From the NCBI GenBank assembly GCA_028680705.1, contig JAQUJY010000003.1, positions 1 to 64,000 on the forward strand: DNA of 64,000 nucleotides, given 5' to 3'. The first letter of the stretch is position 1. Each line of letters starts with the position of its first letter. The notes under the pieces are model-generated. The model was not told the DNA's origin and did not search any database. It saw nothing but the letters and a program-made list of their open reading frames with translations. Made by a program: the position numbers and the translations under genes. This document shows, piece after piece, positions 18,477 through 26,882 of this stretch. The stretch comes from Bacteroidales bacterium (GTDB lineage: Bacteria; Bacteroidota; Bacteroidia; Bacteroidales; Tenuifilaceae).

Positions 18477-18546
18477 TGGAGTTTGATTTTAGAAAACAGT
18501 TAATCGGTTGGAACAAACCAACTATTAAAAAAGAATAGTTCTGTTG

Positions 18547-20097
18547 TTAAATGCTCCTAAGCAAACTTTTCATGCTCACCTTCTCCTCCATAATCTCACG
18601 CAAACGAGAAGCATCAACCCTCTCCTGCTCCATGGTATCGCGATGGCGAATGGTAACCGTGTTATCCTCAAGAGACTGATGGTCAATAGTCACACAAAAT
18701 GGTGTACCAATAGCATCGTGACGACGGTAGCGTTTGCCAATGCTATCCTTTTCCTCGTACTGGCATTTAAAGTCAACCTTAAGGTCGTCCATTATCTGGC
18801 GGGCTTTATCGGGCAAACCATCCTTATTAACCAAAGGGAAAACGCCCAGTTTAATCGGGGCAAGGGCAGGGGGAATTCGGAGCACAACGCGCTCATCAAC
18901 TTTACCGTTATCCCTAGTTATTTTCTCCTCGGTGTAGGCCGCCGACAAAACCATCAAAAAAGTACGGTCCAATCCTATTGAGGTTTCAACCACATAGGGG
19001 ACATAGTTTTTGTTTAACTCGGAATCAAAATACTGCAATTTCTTACCCGAAAGTTTTTGGTGACTAGCTAAATCAAAATCGGTACGAGAATGAATACCCT
19101 CAACCTCTTTGAAACCAAATGGAAATTTATACTCAATATCGAAGGCGGCATTAGCGTAGTGAGCCAGCTTAGCGTGCTCGTGAAAACGATAATTATCGTC
19201 TCCAAACCCAAGGGCAGTGTGCCAACGCATGCGTTTCTCCTTCCAAAACTCGAACCACTCCAACTCCTCACCAGGTCGAACAAAGAACTGCATCTCCATC
19301 TGTTCAAACTCACGCATACGGAAAACGAACTGTCGTGCAACAATTTCGTTACGAAAAGCCTTTCCTATTTGGGCAATACCAAAAGGAAGTTTCATGCGAC
19401 CAGTTTTCTGCACGTTCAAATAGTTAACAAAAATACCCTGTGCAGTTTCAGGGCGAAGGTATATCACATTTGCATCGTCGCTAACGGAACCCATTTTGGT
19501 ATCAAACATCAGGTTGAAATGCCGAACCTCAGTCCAGTTACGGGTTCCCGATACGGGACAAGCAATCTCGCAATCCTCAATAATTTTTTTAACCTCGGCT
19601 AAATCATCTTCTCCCAAAGATGTTGCCATACGGTTGCTCACAGTATCAATCTTCTCCTGTGTTTCGAGAACTCTAGGATTAGTTTTTATAAACATTGCCT
19701 CGTCAAAACTGTCGCCAAAGCGTTTTTTTGCCTTGGTTACCTCTTTTGATATTTTCTCGCTCTGCTTTTCTATCCACTCCTCAATTAGCACATCGGCGCG
19801 GTATCGCTTTTTACTATCCTTATTATCAATAAGGGGGTCGCTAAAAGCCCCAACGTGACCCGAAGCAGTCCAAACCTTAGGGTGCATAAATATAGCTGAG
19901 TCGATGCCCACAATGTTCTCGTTTAGGCGAGTCATTGCTTCCCACCAGTACTGACGAATATTATTCTTTAATTCAACACCGTTCTGTCCGTAATCGTAAA
20001 CTGCGCTAAGGCCATCATAAATCTCGCTACTCTGGAAAACAAATCCATACTCCTTGCTGTGCGCAATCAGTTTTTTAAAAAGTTCTTCTTGGGTCAT
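18547..20097 (-). CDS. glyS: Glycine--tRNA ligase (single-chain, dimeric type)
   Basis: 516 residues, class II aminoacyl-tRNA synthetase of the homodimeric eukaryotic/archaeal-like type used by Bacteroidota. Motif 2 is seen as FRNEIVARQFVFRMREFEQME, motif 3 near the C-terminal catalytic half as GLDRTFLMVL, and a C-terminal anticodon-binding domain from about 410 (APIKLGVFPLVNKDG). It charges tRNA-Gly. A TATTTTTG box (20143-20150, minus strand) lies 46 bases upstream of its ATG. The opposite strand carries long shadow frames that are not genes. Confidence 0.96.
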   Translation of the reverse strand: MTQEELFKKLIAHSKEYGFVFQSSEIYDGLSAVYDYGQNGVELKNNIRQYWWEAMTRLNENIVGIDSAIFMHPKVWTASGHVGAFSDPLIDNKDSKKRYRADVLIEEWIEKQSEKISKEVTKAKKRFGDSFDEAMFIKTNPRVLETQEKIDTVSNRMATSLGEDDLAEVKKIIEDCEIACPVSGTRNWTEVRHFNLMFDTKMGSVSDDANVIYLRPETAQGIFVNYLNVQKTGRMKLPFGIAQIGKAFRNEIVARQFVFRMREFEQMEMQFFVRPGEELEWFEFWKEKRMRWHTALGFGDDNYRFHEHAKLAHYANAAFDIEYKFPFGFKEVEGIHSRTDFDLASHQKLSGKKLQYFDSELNKNYVPYVVETSIGLDRTFLMVLSAAYTEEKITRDNGKVDERVVLRIPPALAPIKLGVFPLVNKDGLPDKARQIMDDLKVDFKCQYEEKDSIGKRYRRHDAIGTPFCVTIDHQSLEDNTVTIRHRDTMEQERVDASRLREIMEEKVSMKSLLRSI

Positions 20098-20142
20098 TTG
20101 AAAATCGCATTATATTAATATCCAATTAAGTAAAAACATCTA

Positions 20143-20150
20143 CAAAAATA
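20143..20150 (-). promoter_or_regulatory. -7 box TATTTTTG upstream of glyS
   Basis: Exact TAnnTTTG on the minus strand, about 46 bases before the start at 20097; no standard -33 partner was found. Confidence 0.3.
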
Positions 20151-20297
20151 GTGGAATTAAATGAATTAAAACTCATTTTTGGGATGGAACAAGGAATAGG
20201 GTACAATTAGATGAATTTTAAATGGGAGTAAATTCAGAAAAAATCAACCTAACCCTAAAAACAGGAAAACTTATGGTCTTCAGTATCGAATGCCGAT

Positions 20298-21551
20298 TTA
20301 CCTAAGCGATGCATTAACATGGCATACAAGCCTTGTGAGAAAGTTCACGTAGCTGCCATACTCGTTATCGTACCATCCAAAAACCTTAAGGTGCGTAACA
20401 GGAATGTTTATGGCACTGTCTGCCTTCACCCCATATTTGGCTAGAGCTTCAACGGGCAATTTAATGAAACCCGTACGGGTATGCGTTTCGTGCCCCTCAA
20501 TAACCGCAGCGGCTCTGTAGCCAATTAAATCCGAAGACACATTTTGCCTTTCAGAAAAAATCACCATGTCGCGCTGTGCCCCTGCTGCTGCATCTTTGTA
20601 GATATTGTTAATAAGGCTTCGGTTAATGGTTGGGTTACCCTTGGCATCAATCTCACTATAAAATGTTAGGTTAAGGGTAATAAGCGATACGGTACTAGTG
20701 GGAATTCGAACCGAGTCAGCCATAAACCCAATCTCCTGAATTTCGGGGATTATTGAATCGAGTGCTTTGGCTGCCCCAGTGGTTGAAAGTATAATATTAT
20801 TGAGTACGGATCGGGTTTTACGTAAATCGGATGTTCCCATACTTGGTATGGTATCGAGCACCGATTGGGTGTTAGTTGAAGCATGTACTGTTGACATTGA
20901 AGCCGTAAGGATGTTTGAGGTTGCCTCATTCTCGAGCAAAGGCTTAATCATATGTGCTAACCCAGTTGTGGTGCAGCTTGCTGCTGAGACAACATGATGC
21001 TTAAGTGGGTCAAAATTCAAATGGTTAATACCATATACCATCATTAAACTATCGTCAGGCATTTTCTTCGCCGAATCCTTAATCTTGAAGGGTGCTGATG
21101 CTACCACTTTTTTTGCACCTCCCATTAAGTGACCCCTAATGCTTCCTCTTCCTGAATCGATATCTGCTGTTGGGTCGAGAAATTGGCCTGTACAATCAAC
21201 CACAATTTGCACCCCTTCCTTAGCCCAAGGTATATTCTTTGGGTTGCGCTCCTTGGTAAGTATCTTAACGTACATCCCATCGATATCGAAAACAAAATTT
21301 TCGGCATCTATCAACTTAAATATCACCTTTTTACCTGAGTGCCCATAAAGAAAATGCTCAAGTCGACCGTAAGATGAGTCCGTCTCAAGGGCACAAATTA
21401 CATCCTCGGGCTTTTTACCTACTTCGCGACCAAGGTTTACCACAACTCCATCGAAATCACGGCTAACCAACTGATTCCAAAGCATTAACTTGCCTATTCG
21501 GCCTAAACTATTGATTCCAAGGTAATTTTTTCCTTTCACTACGGGCTCCAT
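20298..21551 (-). CDS. Long, atypical glyceraldehyde-3-phosphate dehydrogenase paralogue
   Basis: 417 residues versus about 335 for canonical GAPDH. Alignment by eye with gapA next door shows a divergent N-terminal nucleotide-binding loop (INSLGRIGK), an inserted segment around residues 30-60 (VVVNLGREVGKKPEDVI) and no Asp at the position that favours NAD+. The catalytic Cys193 is in SAASCTTTG, the partner His in TVHASTNTQ, and the barrel-like C-half has GTSDLRKTRS and STTGAAKA. The chemistry is likely kept; coenzyme and substrate preference may differ, possibly NADP+ or a gluconeogenic/other aldose phosphate role. It is 87 bases downstream of gapA in the same direction. Confidence 0.85.
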   Translation of the reverse strand: MEPVVKGKNYLGINSLGRIGKLMLWNQLVSRDFDGVVVNLGREVGKKPEDVICALETDSSYGRLEHFLYGHSGKKVIFKLIDAENFVFDIDGMYVKILTKERNPKNIPWAKEGVQIVVDCTGQFLDPTADIDSGRGSIRGHLMGGAKKVVASAPFKIKDSAKKMPDDSLMMVYGINHLNFDPLKHHVVSAASCTTTGLAHMIKPLLENEATSNILTASMSTVHASTNTQSVLDTIPSMGTSDLRKTRSVLNNIILSTTGAAKALDSIIPEIQEIGFMADSVRIPTSTVSLITLNLTFYSEIDAKGNPTINRSLINNIYKDAAAGAQRDMVIFSERQNVSSDLIGYRAAAVIEGHETHTRTGFIKLPVEALAKYGVKADSAINIPVTHLKVFGWYDNEYGSYVNFLTRLVCHVNASLR

Positions 21552-21616
21552 TATTTTTGAGAATTAGATTTACACTTAAATATCCACTTTATTTTTGCAG
21601 CATCAAAAAATGGCTG

Positions 21617-21632
21617 GATGTTAATTAACATC
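21617..21632. repeat. Perfect 16-bp palindrome between the two GAPDH genes
   Basis: GATGTTAATTAACATC reads identically on both strands. It lies in the 87-base gap after gapA and before the second GAPDH gene. It could be an operator, or the base of a hairpin with a T run about nine bases further on the minus strand. Confidence 0.45.
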
Positions 21633-21638
21633 ATAAGG

Positions 21639-22655
21639 CTACACTAAACCCATTTGGTTTGCCATAATCAGAACAAGGTCAACCAGTCTGTTGGAGTAGC
21701 CAATCTCGTTGTCGTACCAAAGGATAATCTGCGCAGTGTTGTTACTTACAACTTTAGTGGCCAACGAATCGAAAATACAGGAGTATTCGCTACCAATTAC
21801 ATCGCTCGAAACAATTGGGTCGGTTGCATATTTAAGGATACTGCTCATGCTTCCTTGTGCATACTTCATTATAAGACTATTTATCGACTCCTCAGTAATT
21901 TTTTCGGGAAAAGTAATAACCAACTCCGAAAGTGCACCACAAACAATAGGCACGCGGGTTGATATTCCGTTAAACTTATTCTTTAATTCAGGAATAATGG
22001 TATGTATGGCACCAATTGCACTGGTTGAAGTTGGGATAATATTGTTGGCCGAAGCACGCGACCTGCGAAAATCGTGATGAGGCGAATCGATGATGCGCTG
22101 ATTATTGGTATAAGGATGAACCGTATTTAGGAATGCTGATTCAATGCCAATTTCATTGTTTAGCAAATTCAAAACTGGCGCAACGCAGTTGGCTGTACAA
22201 CTGGCATTGGAGATTATTCTGTGTTCAGGGAGTAATTTATCTTCGTTTACCCCTATCACTACCGTAAAATCTAGCTCATCGGATGTTGGACTCGAAAGGA
22301 TTACCCGTTTTGCTCCTGCATCAATATGCTGCTGTAAACTTTCGCGTGTGGTAAAATGACCCGACGATTCAACAACTATATCAACATCCCACTCTTTCCA
22401 AGGAATTTCCGATGGGTTTGTATGGTGCCCAATGTTCACATGCCATCCGTTAATATGTAACTGGCCATTATTTACCTCAACTTCTTTCCCAAACCTTCCG
22501 TGCACGGTATCGTACTTCAGTAGGTAAAGAAGCATTTCATCGTCCATTAGGTCATTAATTCCAACCAACTCTATTTCTGGGTGATGAGCCAATAATCGGA
22601 AGAACATCTTACCAATCCGCCCAAAGCCGTTAATCCCAATTCTTACCTTATTCAT
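21639..22655 (-). CDS. gapA: Glyceraldehyde-3-phosphate dehydrogenase, type I
   Basis: 338 residues, standard length. Nucleotide-binding INGFGRIGKM at the N-terminus, with Asp in GINDL near residue 35, typical of NAD+ preference. Catalytic Cys153 lies in SNASCTANC, the active-site His in NTVHPYTNN, and RRSRASANNIIPTST is the expected substrate-binding region. It oxidises and phosphorylates glyceraldehyde 3-phosphate in glycolysis and works in reverse in gluconeogenesis. Predicted own promoter upstream, plus a hairpin directly before the ATG. The PPDK-like gene precedes it by 84 bases. Confidence 0.95.
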   Translation of the reverse strand: MNKVRIGINGFGRIGKMFFRLLAHHPEIELVGINDLMDDEMLLYLLKYDTVHGRFGKEVEVNNGQLHINGWHVNIGHHTNPSEIPWKEWDVDIVVESSGHFTTRESLQQHIDAGAKRVILSSPTSDELDFTVVIGVNEDKLLPEHRIISNASCTANCVAPVLNLLNNEIGIESAFLNTVHPYTNNQRIIDSPHHDFRRSRASANNIIPTSTSAIGAIHTIIPELKNKFNGISTRVPIVCGALSELVITFPEKITEESINSLIMKYAQGSMSSILKYATDPIVSSDVIGSEYSCIFDSLATKVVSNNTAQIILWYDNEIGYSNRLVDLVLIMANQMGLV

Positions 22656-22675
22656 TGTAGCTTATTTAGGCTACA
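22656..22675 (-). promoter_or_regulatory. Hairpin directly upstream of the gapA start
   Basis: TGTAGC (22656-22661) and GCTACA (22670-22675) form a 6-bp stem with an 8-base loop, ending at the base before the ATG. It overlaps the predicted start site, so it may be an operator or a leader hairpin affecting translation. Confidence 0.35.
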
Positions 22676-22707
22676 AAATTAGCATTATGAAACTTATAAT
22701 AGGCAAA
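22674..22707 (-). promoter_or_regulatory. Promoter of gapA
   Basis: On the minus strand: TTTG (22707-22704), 22 bases, TAATTTTG (22681-22674). Both boxes are exact; the spacing is one base above the usual range. Confidence 0.4.
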
Positions 22708-22739
22708 GAGTGTCTAAAAACACTAAAGCACATTTATTT

Positions 22740-25700
22740 CTAACCATGCTGTAGCTCGTAATGACCTGAATAAATACTGCCTGTATGTGCATCAACCGAA
22801 ATGGCATCGCCAGTGGTTAAATTGAATTTGCCAAAGATGCAGGCCTTTTTATGGCTCAAAACAACCATATCATTGCAGTTTACAATGCAAATTTTCCCTA
22901 GTCGCCCTGCAGTAACTGCCGCATGCGAGGTTGCTCCTCCGCGAGAAGTAATTAGGCCATCACATTCAAAAATAATTGGGAGGTCATCGGGTGTGGTATC
23001 GGAGCTAACGTAAATAAACTTACCGTCGGGGTTTAGCTCCTTTTGCTTTGCCAAATCTTTTTGGTCGAACACAATTACACCATTCAGTATGGATGCTCCA
23101 ATGGGAATCCCCTTGCCTAGCAACTTTGTTCTAGCAGGAGGTGCTTGGTACATGATTTTTACTTCTGGCTTATAAATCTGCTGGTCACGGGTTTGCAGAA
23201 CATACAAATCGTAGGGGTTGTCCGACTCAAAGGTAAACTCAATTTCCTGATGACCAAAATGCAACTCGTTCACCAGCCTTTCGGCAAGTTTAAACAGGCG
23301 CTGATATATTCTTGGCAGCTCCGTCTGTAGCGATTTGCTTTTTGAACCTTTTTTGCCCTTTCTCTGATGCTCCGAAATTGGTAGTACGTTGATTATCCCT
23401 CCTACCACATCATCGCCCTGACTTAATAGCGAGTAATCGCCGTTTAATCTCAGCCCAGGATTTTCGGTGGTAGCATCATAGGTAAAAACCACACCCGTTC
23501 CAGACGAACGGTGAATATTCCCCAGAACCATGCACTGAATAATTACAGCAGTTCCCCACTCATCGGCAATCTGTAAATGTTTACGATAGAGTTGAGCCCT
23601 TGCTCCGTCCCAGCTATCGAAAACAATATTTATTGCAGCAAAAAGTTGCTCATAGATATCGTCGTACAACGGAACTTTGCGCTTTGTAAGTAGTTCCTTG
23701 TATTCCATTGCAATTTCGCGCATCTGTTTGGGGTCAAAAAAGTCTTTAATCTCAGCACCAACGCTATCCTGATGCCTTGAAACTATGCTATCGAAAACTG
23801 CACGCTCAACCCCAAAAGCCTGCCCCCACGATTGCAAAAACCGCCTATAACAATCCCACGCTGTCCAAGCCATGTTTGGCTTTTTACTAAGGGACTCAGC
23901 AATACTGTCGTTCATTCCCACATTTAAAAAAGTGTTCATTGCCCCAGGCATCGATATGGGTGCACCCGACCTAACCGAAAGGAGTAGTGGGTTTTTGATG
24001 TCGCCAAACTGCTTACCCTCAACATGCTCAATCTTACCTAGATATTTTTTTACAGCTTTCTCAAAATCAGATTTTAAGGGTTTATAATCCATTATGGTGC
24101 TACGCCTACGAAAAAGTTCAGTGGTAAGAATAAAGCCTGGTGGTACAGGGAATTCTTCTTGATAAATACTCTTTAGAAAATAGCCTTTTGAGCCCAAAAA
24201 CACTTTATTATCAAGTTTAGGATTTGGCGTTTGTAGGGATGTAATCAGCATTTGAATATCAAAATCCACAATATCCCTTAACTTTTCTTCTGTATAAAGA
24301 AGAGCCATTTCGTTAAGGCAGCTTAGTACATCCGCAATAAAATTATCGAGGTTCTGAAGCAGAAACGAGGACGATAGCATATCGCGGTAGAACGACTCCG
24401 ATTGCTTATGAAATGAGAATTGGGTATCGGTTTCATCGGTTTCGCTAAGGTAGCGAGGAACAGTATCCTTAAGTATGCCATCGAACCGACGATAAAACGA
24501 GTTGCCAATAATCTCCTTTACGTTGTTGCTCAGAAACTGGAAGATATTAATGTACTGATTAAGCGAAAAGCTATATGAACTTAGGCTAAAACGCAGCATC
24601 TTTAGGTTTGATTCAAATCCCTTGTTGGTTATGCCATCGAGATTGAGCCCCTGATAGAAAAGCGACAACACCTCAACTATTTGTTTTAGCGTATTGGCGG
24701 TTATGTAGGATAGGTTAATGCTAGCAACAATCTGACGCATAATCTTTGAGGCTGCCTTCTCCATTTTAAAAATTCGCCCCAGTGCCTCAAATTTTGGCTC
24801 GTGGTACTGTCCATACATCGAAGGAATGCCAAATGCCACATGACGCTTATAGTATATTGTCTCCCACCCCTCAGTTTTTTTCTTGTCGGTAACAATAGTA
24901 TTCAGGTTAGTCATGCACTGGTATATAACCCTCAGCATGGTTAAATTATCGGCTGTTTTCTCTGCTTTCTCATAATCACTAATATCCTGTTGTTCAACGC
25001 ATCCACACATACGCATTTCCTGTGCAATGTCGGCTGCATCATCCAAATACTTGCTGCGTAGTATATGCACCAGATGTACAAATAGTTTCAACTTATTTTT
25101 ATGCAAATCCTCAACGCCTGAAACTTGGCCAATAGCCTTATCAATACTCTGCCTTGTTTCGCTTAAAAGGTCATATGGCGATATGTATAGATGCTCGGAA
25201 GCCTCGGTTATAAGTTTGCGCATGGGCATTAGCCACTGGTCGTCGCTCGATACAGCATCTTTAATATCCGGAGGCAGTAATGGCGATAGCTGCTCAAACT
25301 TGCCATTTATCCAATAGTCCAAGATTTTTTCTACAAAATCTAGGTGCATATTATTACTATCCACATGAATCTGTTTCCGCAAAAAGTGCATCAGCTTATC
25401 CTGCCTATTGGAGAGCGTATCAATTTCGGTTGATACATCACGAAGTTCACCCTCAGCACCAATCTCATTAAAAAACACAGGGAATAGCCTACAAAGTTCT
25501 TTTACAGGTTTAAATACCCTGCCGATATCTGCATTTAGTAAATTTGATACATTTCGCTGAAAAAGGTCAGTGTCGAAAATAAGAACACCGCCAAGTTTTA
25601 AGTTGATTATTAGGGCTGGTAAAAGTTTCTCGAAACGATTTGGGGCAATCTCTATCAGGTCGAGCCAAACGCGTAAACTTTTTAGGTGATTTGGGTCGGC

Positions 25701-26822
25701 TTTTAGCTGCCAGTCGGCACTCATAAAAGTAGTACCTGGGGGCGTAAAGCCTATTCGAATAACATTATCCTCGAACTGCGACAGCAAACTTTTGTTGTAA
25801 AAAAGTGCAAACTCCTTCCCCATTGTGGCTATGCAGTCGAGCACAATAGATTTATGCTCATCCAACAACTCCTCAAATAGCTTAAAAATGTCATCAACAA
25901 ACTCGTGTATCTCCCGAGTAGGAACTTCGCTAAGAATGCTAGCCAGTAACTTGTTTAAATCCCAAATTAAGTACTCCTTGAGATGTTCCATTGCCGACAT
26001 CCGAAAAAGATATATTATATAATAGAATTGACTAATGGGGCTGATAAATTCTGAGATTATTCCCCTATGATAATCGGCAATATCAGAAAAGAGCATCACC
26101 TTTTCAGAAAAATCATCCCATGTTTTAGCAAGGGTAACCTGCCGTTTTAGCTGGGTATAAAAATTGCTTCCAACCTTTTTAACGATGTCGATATTCTCGT
26201 CGGGAAAAAAACGCACATTAGTCATTGCCCACTCATCAATATTCGACTCACTCTGCCATTCTTCAATGGTTTTGTTGGCTATGCTCTTAAATAAGTTGAA
26301 TACTGTATCGGCCTGTGAACCTTTTTTAACCAGTGCCACCAACCTCTTTTTAAGATTATTGGCATTTCTAATAATAGACTCCTGATTTTCAGAAAAAACC
26401 TTCTCCAGTATACCTACACCTTTACTCAGAATTTCATCATGGTTAATCTCCTCAGCACATACCGATTCGAGAAAAAATGCAAGAGATTGGATGAGGCTAT
26501 CGGTATTCTCTGGTTTTTTACTTACGGATAAAAGGCTTTCATGGATATCAAGAAGCACGTCAAAGGCCTTATCTGATTTGGGTAGAGCGGCATAAAACCA
26601 AAAATCAGAAATGGCAATCTTTTTAAGATTATCACAAAGAAAATCTAGATTTTGATAAGGGTGATTTAGCTCATGGATAAATTCGACAACGCGTTGATTT
26701 AGTCCAAACTGGTCTGCAGACAATGATATAAACCAAGCATGACGCTTAGGAATAACTATATCGACATTACTGGTTTGCTGTAAATTAACTTCGAGTGCCT
26801 TTGATTCTAGTTTTTTACCCAT
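22740..26822 (-). CDS. PPDK-like ATP-grasp/phosphohistidine protein without a PEP/pyruvate barrel
   Basis: 1360 residues. The first ~870 are helical and unassigned. Then comes a PPDK/PEP-synthase ATP-grasp domain (about 880-1250), recognisable from SVRSGAPISMPGA near residue 948 and the later GTGVVFTYDATTENPG. Next is the swivelling phosphohistidine domain with GGATSHAA carrying His1300. The protein then ends at residue 1360, so the C-terminal PEP/pyruvate TIM barrel of true PPDK and PEP synthase is absent, without a sign of frameshift. It could phosphorylate a different acceptor, perhaps bound by the N-terminal region. It sits between two GAPDH genes downstream and capA upstream; a role in central carbon control is inference only. 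Confidence 0.85.
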   Translation of the reverse strand: MGKKLESKALEVNLQQTSNVDIVIPKRHAWFISLSADQFGLNQRVVEFIHELNHPYQNLDFLCDNLKKIAISDFWFYAALPKSDKAFDVLLDIHESLLSVSKKPENTDSLIQSLAFFLESVCAEEINHDEILSKGVGILEKVFSENQESIIRNANNLKKRLVALVKKGSQADTVFNLFKSIANKTIEEWQSESNIDEWAMTNVRFFPDENIDIVKKVGSNFYTQLKRQVTLAKTWDDFSEKVMLFSDIADYHRGIISEFISPISQFYYIIYLFRMSAMEHLKEYLIWDLNKLLASILSEVPTREIHEFVDDIFKLFEELLDEHKSIVLDCIATMGKEFALFYNKSLLSQFEDNVIRIGFTPPGTTFMSADWQLKADPNHLKSLRVWLDLIEIAPNRFEKLLPALIINLKLGGVLIFDTDLFQRNVSNLLNADIGRVFKPVKELCRLFPVFFNEIGAEGELRDVSTEIDTLSNRQDKLMHFLRKQIHVDSNNMHLDFVEKILDYWINGKFEQLSPLLPPDIKDAVSSDDQWLMPMRKLITEASEHLYISPYDLLSETRQSIDKAIGQVSGVEDLHKNKLKLFVHLVHILRSKYLDDAADIAQEMRMCGCVEQQDISDYEKAEKTADNLTMLRVIYQCMTNLNTIVTDKKKTEGWETIYYKRHVAFGIPSMYGQYHEPKFEALGRIFKMEKAASKIMRQIVASINLSYITANTLKQIVEVLSLFYQGLNLDGITNKGFESNLKMLRFSLSSYSFSLNQYINIFQFLSNNVKEIIGNSFYRRFDGILKDTVPRYLSETDETDTQFSFHKQSESFYRDMLSSSFLLQNLDNFIADVLSCLNEMALLYTEEKLRDIVDFDIQMLITSLQTPNPKLDNKVFLGSKGYFLKSIYQEEFPVPPGFILTTELFRRRSTIMDYKPLKSDFEKAVKKYLGKIEHVEGKQFGDIKNPLLLSVRSGAPISMPGAMNTFLNVGMNDSIAESLSKKPNMAWTAWDCYRRFLQSWGQAFGVERAVFDSIVSRHQDSVGAEIKDFFDPKQMREIAMEYKELLTKRKVPLYDDIYEQLFAAINIVFDSWDGARAQLYRKHLQIADEWGTAVIIQCMVLGNIHRSSGTGVVFTYDATTENPGLRLNGDYSLLSQGDDVVGGIINVLPISEHQRKGKKGSKSKSLQTELPRIYQRLFKLAERLVNELHFGHQEIEFTFESDNPYDLYVLQTRDQQIYKPEVKIMYQAPPARTKLLGKGIPIGASILNGVIVFDQKDLAKQKELNPDGKFIYVSSDTTPDDLPIIFECDGLITSRGGATSHAAVTAGRLGKICIVNCNDMVVLSHKKACIFGKFNLTTGDAISVDAHTGSIYSGHYELQHG

Positions 26823-26851
26823 GGGATTATCATTTTACCAACAACATAGCC

Positions 26852-26882
26852 CAAATGTAGTGAATACTAAGGTATGCCCAAT
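26852..26882 (-). promoter_or_regulatory. Promoter of the PPDK-like gene
   Basis: On the minus strand: ATTG (26882-26879), 19 bases, TACATTTG (26859-26852). The -33 box overlaps the 3' end of the capA-like gene; the predicted start is near 26848, 26 bases before the ATG. Confidence 0.4.

Noticed and set aside
18544-19858. Several plus-strand frames (up to 170 codons) opposite glyS
   Set aside because: They are antisense to a complete glycyl-tRNA synthetase and show no domain or start signals of their own.
22740-22760. Frameshift truncating the PPDK-like protein before a barrel domain
   Set aside because: The downstream bases toward gapA do not encode barrel segments in any frame; only an 84-base gap separates the two genes.
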